Positions 1 through 7,459 of a DNA stretch of 37,460 nucleotides are shown here, in pieces. The position numbers and the translations under genes were made by a program. The notes beneath the pieces are model-generated. The model saw only the letters and a list, made by a program, of their open reading frames with translations. It was not told where the DNA came from and made no database searches. Each line of letters begins with the position of its first letter. Within the stretch, counting starts at the first letter, position 1. Source of the stretch: Haloferacaceae archaeon B1-Br10_E2g22 (GTDB lineage Archaea; Halobacteriota; Halobacteria; Halobacteriales; Haloferacaceae); assembly GCA_001563795.1 (NCBI GenBank), contig LKML01000011.1:1-37460 (forward strand). Direction: 5' to 3'.

Positions 1-119
1 TCCTCTTTATCCAGCATATCCCGCATCCGATTCTGGTAGACCGACATCACCCCGTCGATACAAACCTGTACCATCTCACCCTGTACCGTCCCACTTGATT
101 CGTCAGTTCTGAGTGTCAT
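1..119 (-). CDS. 5' end of an unknown gene coupled to the rhodanese (partial, runs off the window)
   Basis: Reading leftwards from 119, an ATG overlaps the TAA stop of the rhodanese gene (TAATG). The frame stays open for 39 codons to the window edge, starting MTLRTDESSG and containing VCIDGVMSVYQNRMRD. The tight stop-start overlap suggests translational coupling, so the product may act with the sulfurtransferase. I do not recognise the family. The visible part has no signal peptide or membrane segment. Too little is present to assign a function. Confidence 0.6.
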   Translation of the reverse strand, partial: MTLRTDESSGTVQGEMVQVCIDGVMSVYQNRMRDMLDKE

Positions 120-994
120 TAGGAATCACCCTCCGTGGTTGTAGGCGGCATACCCCGCTCTACTGGTGCCGACTCGTCGGGTGCCCACTCCGTCCACGAG
201 CCGTCGTAGTTGGCCGCATCGATACCGAGAAGCTCCGAAAGCACGAACCACGTGATTGACGACCGCTCGCCGATCCGACAGTACGCGACTGTGGTGCTGT
301 CCCTGTCGAGGTATTCGGCGTAAATCTCTCGGAGCGCCGATTCGGGCTTGAACGTTCCATCAGCGTTGACTGCACTCCCCCATGGAACGTTGTCCGCGGT
401 TGGAATGTGGCCCTCCCGTTCTGTGGTGTTCGGAATGTCCGCGGGTGGCTTTTCACCACGGTACTCCTGTGGGTTTCGCACGTCGATTATCGGCCTGCCT
501 TCGTCGAGACTGTCAATAATCTCGTCTTTGTAGGCGCGGACGTCCTCGTTGGTGCCGTCGATCTCGTACTCTCGGGAGGAGTACTCCGGTACCTCCTGAG
601 TCTGTTCGTAGTCCTCGAGTCTCCAGTACCGCCGACCGCCGTCGAGTAGTTGGACGTTCTCGTGGCCGTAGTATTTGAGCACCCAGTAGGCATGTCCGGC
701 AAACCAGTTTGCCAGGTCACCGTAGACGACGACATTCGTCTCTCGTGTGATTCCTAGACCGCCGAACAGTTCTTCTGCCTCGTTTTTGCTGATGACGTTG
801 CCACCAAGCCCGTTGATGATGTCTTCTTCCCAGTTGATCTGGACGGCTCCAGGGATATGCCACTCGTCGTACATATCTGGATCCATGTCGACCTCGACGA
901 GCCGGTAGTCGGGCTCGTCGGTCTGGAACCGATCCAGGTGGTCATGAACCCATTCGGCAGACCGTATTGCATCACTCTCAATATGTGAGGTCAC
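119..994 (-). CDS. tssA: Thiosulfate sulfurtransferase (two rhodanese domains)
   Basis: Cytoplasmic sulfurtransferase that moves sulfane sulfur from thiosulfate or a persulfide to an acceptor. Two tandem rhodanese domains are visible. The N-terminal one (roughly residues 15-130) contains a DMYDEWHIPGA segment and LLDGGRRYW. The C-terminal one carries the active-site loop CRIGERS, with the catalytic Cys at about residue 239. The frame extends upstream to a TTG at 1021. I chose the GTG at 994 because family members begin just before the SAEWV segment and a TATA-like TTTTATC lies at 1026-1032, about 35 bases upstream. The start is therefore uncertain. The stop overlaps the ATG of the next gene, implying an operon running off the window. 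Confidence 0.86.
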   Translation of the reverse strand: MTSHIESDAIRSAEWVHDHLDRFQTDEPDYRLVEVDMDPDMYDEWHIPGAVQINWEEDIINGLGGNVISKNEAEELFGGLGITRETNVVVYGDLANWFAGHAYWVLKYYGHENVQLLDGGRRYWRLEDYEQTQEVPEYSSREYEIDGTNEDVRAYKDEIIDSLDEGRPIIDVRNPQEYRGEKPPADIPNTTEREGHIPTADNVPWGSAVNADGTFKPESALREIYAEYLDRDSTTVAYCRIGERSSITWFVLSELLGIDAANYDGSWTEWAPDESAPVERGMPPTTTEGDS

Positions 995-1025
995 AATTGA
1001 ATGGTATTCAGGTCGATACAAATAT

Positions 1026-1032
1026 GATAAAA
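1026..1032 (-). promoter_or_regulatory. TATA-like box of the rhodanese gene
   Basis: TTTTATC on the minus strand, about 35 bases before the GTG start at 994. That spacing predicts a leader of roughly nine bases. It supports the GTG start over the TTG at 1021, which would lie upstream of the predicted transcription start. Confidence 0.4.
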
Positions 1033-1188
1033 CGAATTCTCAACGACTGAAAACAGTGGTAGGTTTTTATTCAATGATGAATGGTAGGTTAAGAGATGGT
1101 GAACTGAAGCAGAATTTTTCGCGTCGGTCGCTAATAGAGATTGACTCTTTCAACTGACACTCCGTTTGTCGAAAACGTCAACAAGTAG

Positions 1189-1196
1189 TTATACTT
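1189..1196 (+). promoter_or_regulatory. TATA-like box of the histidine phosphatase gene
   Basis: TTATACTT is centred 24-27 bases before the ATG at 1216, the distance expected for a leaderless haloarchaeal transcript. This argues against the in-frame GTG at 1201, which lies between the box and the predicted transcription start. Confidence 0.55.
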
Positions 1197-1215
1197 TCCC
1201 GTGTATGATGCTCAC

Positions 1216-1833
1216 ATGGCTCAATCTGTCTGGGTTGTGCGGCACGGACAGCGCCAGGATACGGTTGATCCCGACTGGGAGTTGACTGCCAACCGAGTTC
1301 ACGATCCGGGGTTAACCGAACTTGGACGATGGCAGGCTTGGCGTGTCGGGCGGTTCTTCGCTGACCACGGCATCGATTTCGAGGCTGTCTACTGTTCGCC
1401 ATTTTTACGGACGGTTCAGACGACCGCCGAGATCTACGGTGAGACTGGACAGCAGGCCTGGCTCGAACCCGGTCTTGGTGAACATCGAAATGCAGCATGG
1501 TTCGACAGTGAGCCGGAAACGCTCTCTTACGAAACGCTGGTTGAGTATTTTGATCCGATCCAAAAGGGCCACAAGCCGGTTGTTGTCCCTGAGTTCCCAG
1601 AATCACACGACGAAGCACAACAGCGTGCTGGCCGAGCGGCCCGAGGGCTCGCCAACGAACACGACGGCCGCATTCTGTTGGTCGGCCACGGTTTGACAAT
1701 TGGCGGCGTCGTTCGAGGGTTGGTCGGTTCGACAGAATGTGTTGAGGCACCGCTGTGTGGGCTGACACGGATTGAAGCCAATGGTCGCAACTGGGAGTTG
1801 GATTTTTCAGGCCGTATTGATCATCTCGAGTGA
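1216..1833 (+). CDS. Histidine phosphatase family protein (phosphoglycerate mutase-like)
   Basis: A 205-residue member of the histidine phosphatase superfamily (branch 1). The RHG motif with the phospho-accepting His is at residues 9-11. SPFLRTVQT supplies the second Arg-containing segment, and LLVGHGLTIGG near the C-terminus holds the second catalytic His. Such proteins dephosphorylate small phosphorylated metabolites or act as cofactor-dependent mutases. The sequence does not reveal the substrate. I took ATG 1216 because of the TATA spacing and because family members start just before WVVRHG. It stands alone, and nothing in the flanking genes suggests a pathway. Confidence 0.85.
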   Translation: MAQSVWVVRHGQRQDTVDPDWELTANRVHDPGLTELGRWQAWRVGRFFADHGIDFEAVYCSPFLRTVQTTAEIYGETGQQAWLEPGLGEHRNAAWFDSEPETLSYETLVEYFDPIQKGHKPVVVPEFPESHDEAQQRAGRAARGLANEHDGRILLVGHGLTIGGVVRGLVGSTECVEAPLCGLTRIEANGRNWELDFSGRIDHLE

Positions 1834-1920
1834 AACGGTAATCCGAACGGTGGTGAGCAACGAACTGCATCTGGTGAGTATTCAGGCTAAGCTGGCATCT
1901 GCTCAGTCGACCGTACTGGG

Positions 1921-1930
1921 ATTTATATAC
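1921..1930 (+). promoter_or_regulatory. TATA box of the AstE/AspA-family gene
   Basis: ATTTATATAC ends 20 bases before the ATG at 1951, centred near -26. It is a strong haloarchaeal TATA box giving an essentially leaderless mRNA. Confidence 0.6.
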
Positions 1931-1950
1931 AACCCGCCCAACCCATCGCC

Positions 1951-2976
1951 ATGAGCGACGACGGGGCCTTTACCTACAACGGGGGAAAGGTCGCCCCCGG
2001 GGAGACCCAAAACATTCGGTACGGAATCAGCGAGACGTATCTGGGCGACCCGGTTCGCATTCCGGTCACCATTATCAACGGCGAGCAGCCAGGTTCAACA
2101 GCGTTTCTGTCGGCGGCGGCCCACGGCGACGAACTCAACGGCATTGAGGTGGTTCGCGAGGTCGCCCACGAGTGGGATCTTACCGACTTGGCGGGGACGC
2201 TCGTCTGCATGCCGGTTCTCAACGTCCCCGGCTTTTTGGCCCAACAACGCTATCTGCCGATCTATGATCGGGATCTAAACCGGTCGTTTCCGGGCCGACA
2301 GGGCTCGACCAGCGCAAAACGGATGGCTCATCGAATCTATACCAACTTCATCGAACCCTGTGATCTCGGGATTGATCTTCATACTTCCACGCGCGGGCGA
2401 ACCAACATGCTTCACGTCCGGGCGGACATGGCCGACCCTGAGGTTCATCGGCTTGCGCTCGCCTTTGGCACGAATGTCGTTCTCGACAGTGAGGGGTCGG
2501 ATGGCACGCTTCGCGGCGAGGCCAGCCGTGACGGAACTCCGACGATAACCATCGAGATGGGCGAAGCCCACCGGTTTCAGCGTGAGCTGATCGACGAAGC
2601 ACTTGCGGGCGTCGAGAGCGTCTTCGCCGAATACGGGTTGTTACCAAACACTACTGTGCGGTGGCCTGGCTGGCGGACAATCATCACTGGGGATCACGAA
2701 AAGACCTGGATTCGCGCTGATGTGGGTGGCATCGTCGATATGTACCACGAAGGCGGCGCGCTGGTCTACGAAGATGACGTTATCTGTACGATCACTAATC
2801 CGTTCAAAAACGATAACACGGTGGTCACCGCACCGTTTACTGGGCTGTTGGTTGGCGTGTTGGAAAATCCAGTTGTCTATCCAGGTAACCCGCTGTGTCA
2901 TCTAGTCGAACTCGGTGGCCAGACGCGTCAGGCGGTCGAGGCCCAACAGGGCCGGTCGACGGTAGCAAGCGACTGA
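1951..2976 (+). CDS. Succinylglutamate desuccinylase/aspartoacylase family metallohydrolase
   Basis: A 341-residue zinc-dependent amidohydrolase of the M14-related AstE/AspA family. The zinc motif HGDE is at residues 58-61. DLNRSFPG (about 108-115) is the substrate-binding segment. The third zinc His is in IDLHTS (H143), and a catalytic-Glu candidate is in ITIEMGE (about residue 199). The C-terminal 110 residues are the beta-rich domain usual in this family. Known members cleave N-acyl amino acids (N-succinylglutamate, N-acetylaspartate). Haloarchaeal members are of unknown substrate. No arginine-catabolism or RimK-type genes lie nearby, so I leave the substrate open. Confidence 0.86.
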   Translation: MSDDGAFTYNGGKVAPGETQNIRYGISETYLGDPVRIPVTIINGEQPGSTAFLSAAAHGDELNGIEVVREVAHEWDLTDLAGTLVCMPVLNVPGFLAQQRYLPIYDRDLNRSFPGRQGSTSAKRMAHRIYTNFIEPCDLGIDLHTSTRGRTNMLHVRADMADPEVHRLALAFGTNVVLDSEGSDGTLRGEASRDGTPTITIEMGEAHRFQRELIDEALAGVESVFAEYGLLPNTTVRWPGWRTIITGDHEKTWIRADVGGIVDMYHEGGALVYEDDVICTITNPFKNDNTVVTAPFTGLLVGVLENPVVYPGNPLCHLVELGGQTRQAVEAQQGRSTVASD

Positions 2977-3080
2977 GACGATGTGCTCAGAGGCCGACCG
3001 CACGGTATCGAAACTCTATGGCAGTGTGTCTGCATATTCTCGTTTGTCTGTGTCGGCCCGCGGCTCCACGACGTAACTTC

Positions 3081-3086
3081 TATACC
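3081..3086 (+). promoter_or_regulatory. TATA-like box of the sdhCDBA operon
   Basis: TATACC lies 31 bases before the sdhC ATG at 3112, predicting a leader of only a few bases. It also shows that the longer reading frame beginning at 2983 is not the real start. Confidence 0.5.
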
Positions 3087-3111
3087 ACCCCGGTACGGAG
3101 ACACACACGAT

Positions 3112-3537
3112 ATGAGTCAGTCGTACAATCGGGGCCTTATCGAGGACTTCGGCCGCTGGCGGGAGTTCTCGGCTGGCATGTGGGCCTGGATCTTCCATAA
3201 GTTCACCGGCTGGGTGCTTGTGGGATATCTGTTTACCCACATCGCCGTGCTCAGCACCGCAATCCCGGCAGCGAGTCAGGATCCTGCGACGCTGGCCGCC
3301 GGCGAGGATATCTATACGACCACAATCGTCACCCTCGAGGAACTCCTTTTGGTTCGGATCCTTGAAGTTGGCCTGCTGGCGGTTGCGGTCTTCCACATCC
3401 TCAATGGGCTTCGACTGCTACTGGTCGATTTGGGTATCGGACTGGAATCTCAGGACAAAAGCTTCTATGCGTCGTTGATCCTCACGGGTGCGATCACAGT
3501 TGCGTCTGTTCCAACGTTCATCGCGGGGGCATTCTGA
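3112..3537 (+). CDS. sdhC: Succinate dehydrogenase, cytochrome b subunit (SdhC)
   Basis: Membrane anchor subunit of respiratory complex II, which oxidises succinate and passes electrons to the quinone pool. The 141-residue protein has three hydrophobic segments (about 32-50, 78-103, 118-138). Histidines suited to heme b or quinone-site roles are H29 (WIFHKFTGW), H43 (LFTHIAV) and H95 ([11 protein letters not shown]). ATG 3112 sits a TATA distance from its box and matches the usual family length. It is the first gene of sdhC-sdhD-sdhB-sdhA, and sdhD starts one base after its stop. Confidence 0.93.
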   Translation: MSQSYNRGLIEDFGRWREFSAGMWAWIFHKFTGWVLVGYLFTHIAVLSTAIPAASQDPATLAAGEDIYTTTIVTLEELLLVRILEVGLLAVAVFHILNGLRLLLVDLGIGLESQDKSFYASLILTGAITVASVPTFIAGAF

Positions 3538-3538
3538 G

Positions 3539-3913
3539 ATGGCAGAACACTACTCGTCGTTTAGGAAAGGCGGGCGGCTCTGGTTCTGGCAGCGCGTGAC
3601 TGCAGCCTTTTTAGTCGTCGTCTTGGCGTTCCACTTTTTCCTCCTGCATTTCGTCTACCACGCCGATGAAGTGACGTTCGCGCTGAGCCAATCACGCATG
3701 GAGATGTGGAGCTACTACTCGCTGATGATTCTATTCCTCTTTACAGCAACGTTCCACGGTGTCAACGGCGTCTACAACGCCCTGATTAATCAGGGACTGA
3801 CCGGCACGAAACGCCAGGTTGTCAAATGGACGCTCATCGCCGCCAGCATCATCCTGCTTGTTCAGGGCGTCCGAACCGCGAACGCCTGGGCCGGCCTGCC
3901 GACGTTCTTCTAA
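3539..3913 (+). CDS. sdhD: Succinate dehydrogenase, membrane anchor subunit (SdhD)
   Basis: Second membrane anchor of complex II, 124 residues. It has three hydrophobic stretches (about 21-40, 58-78, 96-115) and histidines H32, H37 and H73 (TFHGVNGVYN) placed for heme or quinone contacts. The start ATG follows the sdhC stop by one base, and the gene ends two bases before the sdhB ATG. Translation of C, D and B is therefore probably coupled. Subunits C and D are poorly conserved in sequence; the call rests on position, size, topology and the HGxNG motif. Confidence 0.92.
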   Translation: MAEHYSSFRKGGRLWFWQRVTAAFLVVVLAFHFFLLHFVYHADEVTFALSQSRMEMWSYYSLMILFLFTATFHGVNGVYNALINQGLTGTKRQVVKWTLIAASIILLVQGVRTANAWAGLPTFF

Positions 3914-3915
3914 CT

Positions 3916-4815
3916 ATGAGCACACATCCACCACAACAAGAACAAGAACCCGAGGAATCGCCCACCGAACAGCCACCCGAGTCGGTCGAAGAAACCTCAC
4001 CAGGAAAACAAAAGCGCGAGACAGACAAAGCCGACCGCCGCATTCGTGAGGCCCAACGCGAGGCCGACGAGGCAGCCGCAGACGACGGGCCGACACGGCA
4101 TATCAAGGTCTTTCGGTACGACCCTGAAGTCGAGAGCAAACAGGAACCCCGGTTCGATGATTTCCACGTTCCGTTCGAAAAGGGAATGACTGTCCTTGAT
4201 GCGCTCATTTATGCGCGGGATAACTACGACCCGTCTTTGACGTTCAGACACTCGTGCCGACAGGCGATCTGTGGCTCCGATGCGTTTTTCGTCAACGGTG
4301 ATCAGTGTCTGGGCTGTAAAACCCAGATTTCTGAACTCAGCGAACCGGTTCGCATCGAACCACTGCCACACCAGGACGTCGTTAAGGATCTCGTGGTCGA
4401 TATGGAGCATTTCTACGACGAGATGAAAGCCGTAGACCCATACTTCGACCCCGACGAGACGCCTGCTGGCGACCTCGAGGAACAGCGACAGTCACGCCAG
4501 AACCGCGAGAAAGTCAAGATGTCGACGCGGTGTATCTGGTGTGGTGCTTGCTTTTCGTCCTGTAATATCGCTGCTGGCGACAATCAGTATCTCGGGCCCG
4601 CCGCGCTCAACAAGGCCTACCGGTTTGCGATGGACGAACGTGAAGGCAGCGAGCGCAAACAACAGCGTCTTGAGACGATCGAACAGGAACATGGCGTCTG
4701 GCGGTGTCAGACCCAATTTTCCTGTACAAACGTCTGTCCGAAAGATATCCCACTCACCGAGCATATCCAAGAACTGAAGCGCGAAGCAGTCAAAAACAAC
4801 CTGAAATTCTGGTAA
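3916..4815 (+). CDS. sdhB: Succinate dehydrogenase iron-sulfur subunit (SdhB)
   Basis: Electron-transfer subunit of complex II, 299 residues. The N-terminal 2Fe-2S domain has C114, C119, D122 and C131/C134. The Asp in CGSD replaces one Cys ligand, as is also known in E. coli SdhB. The C-terminal part carries the ligands of the 4Fe-4S and 3Fe-4S centres: CIWCGACFSSC and CQTQFSCTNVCPKDI. An acidic, Glu/Gln-rich extension of about 60 residues precedes the ferredoxin domain; it is probably disordered and typical of halophiles. ATG 3916 follows the sdhD stop by two bases. A longer frame starting inside sdhD is rejected. Confidence 0.95.
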   Translation: MSTHPPQQEQEPEESPTEQPPESVEETSPGKQKRETDKADRRIREAQREADEAAADDGPTRHIKVFRYDPEVESKQEPRFDDFHVPFEKGMTVLDALIYARDNYDPSLTFRHSCRQAICGSDAFFVNGDQCLGCKTQISELSEPVRIEPLPHQDVVKDLVVDMEHFYDEMKAVDPYFDPDETPAGDLEEQRQSRQNREKVKMSTRCIWCGACFSSCNIAAGDNQYLGPAALNKAYRFAMDEREGSERKQQRLETIEQEHGVWRCQTQFSCTNVCPKDIPLTEHIQELKREAVKNNLKFW

Positions 4816-4857
4816 CGTTCAAGCGTTTCCAGACCCAATAGAAACCAACAATCAACT

Positions 4858-6702
4858 ATGTACGAACACGACGTCATCGTGGTCGGTGCGGGCGGAGCCG
4901 GACTTCGAGCAGCAATCGCCGCACAGGAAGCCGGTGCGGACGTGGCAATGGTCACCAAGCTTCATCCAGTCCGAAGCCACACGGGGGCGGCCGAAGGCGG
5001 GATCAACGCCGCCCTGCGGGAAGCCGACTCCTGGCAAGACCACGCCTACGATACGATGAAAGGCTCCGATTATCTGGGCGATGCCCCAGCAATCGAAACA
5101 CTGTGTAAAGACAGCCCCTACGAAGTGATCCAACTCGAACACTGGGGGATGGCTTTCTCGCGGGAAGAAGACGGCCGCGTTTCACAGCGACCGTTCGGTG
5201 GACTGTCGTTCCCCCGGACAACCTATGCGGGCGCTGAGACGGGTCATCACCTGCTGCACACGCTGTACGAGCAGGTCGTCAAACGAGGAATCGAAGTCTA
5301 CGACGAGTGGCACGTTCTCGACCTTGCAGTCAGCGACGAGGAACGCCCGGAAGACCGAACCTGTCACGGTGTAGTTGCCTACGACGTTGCGACCGGCGAA
5401 ATTTCCGGGTTCAAAGCCCGAGACGGCGTAATCTTGGCAACGGGTGGCCCTGGCCAGGCGTTCGATCACACGACTAACGCAGTCTCTTGTACCGGTGACG
5501 GCCAAGCGATGGCCTACCGGGCGGGCGTTCCCTTAGAAGACATGGAGTTCATCCAGTTCCACCCGACGACGCTGCCTTCGACTGGCGTTCTCATCTCGGA
5601 GGGTGTCCGCGGCGAGGGTGGTATTCTGTACAACGCCGAGGGCGAGCGGTTCATGTTCGAACACGGCTATGCCAACAACGACGGCGAGTTGGCCTCACGC
5701 GATGTAGTTTCACGAGCCGAACTCACGGAGGTCAACGAGGGCCGTGGCATCGAAGATGAGTACGTCCACCTGGATATGCGGCATCTCGGCGAGGAGCGCA
5801 TTCTCGACCGCCTCGAAAACATTCTCCATCTGGCCGAAGACTTCGAGGGAACCGACGGCATCAAAGAACCAATGCCGGTCAAACCCGGCCAACACTATGC
5901 GATGGGCGGCATCGAAACCGACGAAAACGGAGAGACCTGTATTACAGGCCTGTATGCGGCTGGCGAGTGTGCCTGTGCTTCTGTCCACGGTGCGAACCGA
6001 TTGGGTGGCAACGCGCTGCCTGAACTTATCGTCCTCGGCAAGCGGGCAGGCTACCACGCCGCCGGCAAAGAAATGGAGCCGGCAAAAATCGAGACTGGTC
6101 AGCGCGGTGAGTACGAAACTGCCACCATCGATTCGCCGGTCGAACTTGGCGAGGGCGGCACACCCGGCGATGCGGTTGCTGACGGGGGCGCAGTCGCTGC
6201 GGGCGGCTCTGCAGACCCAGATACGCTACTCGAGCAGGCGGTTGCGGCTGAGCGTCGTCGAATCGAGGAACTGCTGGATAAAGACGAGGGAATCCACCAC
6301 TCGGAGGTTCGCTCGAAAGTCCAAAAGACGATGACCCAGAACGTCAACGTCTTCCGCGAACAAGAGGGTCTCAAGCAAGCACTCCGAGACCTTCGTGATG
6401 CCCGTGATGAGTATCAGAACGTCAAAGTGATGGATCCATCCCAGACGTTTAATACTGATCTGCTCCAGACAATCGAGACCCAAAACCTGTTGGATCTCGC
6501 CGAGGCGATCACAGTCGGCGCGCTGGCTCGCAAAGAGTTCCGCGGAGCCCACTGGCGGGCCGAAGCCCAAGAACGAAAGGACGACGAGTGGCTCAAACAC
6601 ACCATGCTGTCGTGGAACGATGGTTCGCCGGAACTTTGGTTTCGCCCGGTTATCCTCGAGGGCGAAAACAAGACCTACGAACCAAAGGTACGAAGCTACT
6701 GA
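4858..6702 (+). CDS. sdhA: Succinate dehydrogenase flavoprotein subunit (SdhA)
   Basis: Catalytic subunit of complex II on the cytoplasmic side, 614 residues; it oxidises succinate to fumarate. The FAD dinucleotide motif GAGGAG is at residues 10-15. The covalent flavinylation site is the His of RSHTGAAEGG (H41). The active-site regions HPTTL, SEGVRGEGG and ANRLGGNALPE are all present. A Gly/Ala-rich insertion at about 425-447 (GGTPGDAVADGG and following) interrupts the C-terminal region and is probably a surface loop. It is the last gene of the operon, 42 bases after sdhB. Confidence 0.96.
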   Translation: MYEHDVIVVGAGGAGLRAAIAAQEAGADVAMVTKLHPVRSHTGAAEGGINAALREADSWQDHAYDTMKGSDYLGDAPAIETLCKDSPYEVIQLEHWGMAFSREEDGRVSQRPFGGLSFPRTTYAGAETGHHLLHTLYEQVVKRGIEVYDEWHVLDLAVSDEERPEDRTCHGVVAYDVATGEISGFKARDGVILATGGPGQAFDHTTNAVSCTGDGQAMAYRAGVPLEDMEFIQFHPTTLPSTGVLISEGVRGEGGILYNAEGERFMFEHGYANNDGELASRDVVSRAELTEVNEGRGIEDEYVHLDMRHLGEERILDRLENILHLAEDFEGTDGIKEPMPVKPGQHYAMGGIETDENGETCITGLYAAGECACASVHGANRLGGNALPELIVLGKRAGYHAAGKEMEPAKIETGQRGEYETATIDSPVELGEGGTPGDAVADGGAVAAGGSADPDTLLEQAVAAERRRIEELLDKDEGIHHSEVRSKVQKTMTQNVNVFREQEGLKQALRDLRDARDEYQNVKVMDPSQTFNTDLLQTIETQNLLDLAEAITVGALARKEFRGAHWRAEAQERKDDEWLKHTMLSWNDGSPELWFRPVILEGENKTYEPKVRSY

Positions 6703-6869
6703 GCCGACGACAACTGTTCGGCCAGTATCGTCACCATTTATCACACATTCGTCAGCAGTCGAAAGCAGCTTCGAGACGCCGGCTGTTCGGCCGAAACGCA
6801 CACTGTACTGAGCAGGTGGATGTGGACGAAACACCTAGGAGACGACTGGTAGGTCTGGTTTTCTGAGTT

Positions 6870-6881
6870 CGACAGTTGTCG
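6870..6881. promoter_or_regulatory. Inverted repeat upstream of the small wHTH gene
   Basis: CGACA-GT-TGTCG, two 5-base half sites, lies about ten bases upstream of the TATA-like TTTATTATT at 6891-6899. That is where a haloarchaeal activator or repressor could bind. It may be an autoregulatory site, but no second copy was found. Confidence 0.3.
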
Positions 6882-6890
6882 TAGAGTACC

Positions 6891-6899
6891 TTTATTATT
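6891..6899 (+). promoter_or_regulatory. TATA box of the small wHTH gene
   Basis: TTTATTATT is centred about 26 bases before ATG 6921, consistent with a leaderless transcript. Confidence 0.5.
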
Positions 6900-6920
6900 G
6901 TCGAACCCTACTCACGGTAT

Positions 6921-7139
6921 ATGATCTCACAAGCGACGCAGACACACACAGTTCCCACCTCGCTGCAGTCACCGCGGGCGAAACTCGTTTATCTCTTTTT
7001 ATCCACACACGGTACAGCAAGCATCAACGAACTCCAGGACGGACTGAATATGAAAAAAATCTCGCTGTACAGCATTCTCAAAACGCTCCAGAAACAAGAT
7101 ATTATCTCAAAAGACGGCGACCGGTACACGTTGGTCTGA
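6921..7139 (+). CDS. Small winged-helix DNA-binding protein
   Basis: A 72-residue protein consisting almost entirely of one winged helix-turn-helix. The helical segment SPRAKLVYLFLSTHG leads into ASINELQDGLNMKKISLYSILKTLQKQD (turn and recognition helix), followed by the wing IISKDGDRYTLV. This resembles MarR/TrmB-type wHTH folds. No effector domain is present, so it may act as a dimeric local regulator. The target is unknown; the flanking genes are sdhA and tRNA-Pro. The ATG is fixed by the TATA box at 6891. Confidence 0.78.
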   Translation: MISQATQTHTVPTSLQSPRAKLVYLFLSTHGTASINELQDGLNMKKISLYSILKTLQKQDIISKDGDRYTLV

Positions 7140-7310
7140 TCGGTTGTGTTGTCCCTGTAAGTGGTGCTGTCGCTGTGTCCGTTCGTATTTGAATATTTCT
7201 GGTGGCGTAACTCAGCGAGTCTGTAGTGACTCGAGACAGTAACGAAACAGTATACCGGGCAATCCTACTAGTGAGACAGCCACTGCAAACACCCTGTGTG
7301 TAATGAATTG

Positions 7311-7314
7311 AAAA
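7311..7314 (-). terminator. T-run directly after tRNA-Pro
   Basis: On the minus strand TTTTC follows the tRNA-Pro discriminator base immediately. Archaeal RNA polymerase terminates at short T stretches. No hairpins or acceptor-like copy follow this tRNA, unlike the two tRNA-Leu genes. Confidence 0.4.
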
Positions 7315-7315
7315 T

Positions 7316-7388
7316 GGGTTCGCCCGGATTCGAACCGGGGTCACGGGCACCCAAGGCCCGAAGTATGGCCAAGCTAACCCACGAACCC
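7316..7388 (-). tRNA. tRNA-Pro(TGG)
   Basis: A complete cloverleaf reads on the minus strand. The acceptor stem is GGGTTCG paired with CGAACCC. A short D arm follows, then anticodon stem CGGGC/GCCCG closing loop CTTGGGT, so the anticodon is TGG. The variable region is four bases, and the T stem CCCGG/CCGGG closes loop TTCGAAT. No intron and no encoded CCA are present. It decodes CCA proline codons. Confidence 0.95.
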
Positions 7389-7459
7389 TCAACACCTTCT
7401 ACCGGGTATGTACTGTAAAGCGTTTCGTTCCGCCGGTCGAACGCTACAGGTTCACATGG

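Noticed and set aside
3916-4815. Asp in place of a 2Fe-2S Cys ligand in SdhB (CGSD)
   Set aside because: Known substitution, also present in E. coli SdhB; not a defect.
5744-6334. 196-codon alternative frame inside sdhA
   Set aside because: Same-strand shadow with basic, Ser-rich composition; sdhA motifs continue uninterrupted through it.
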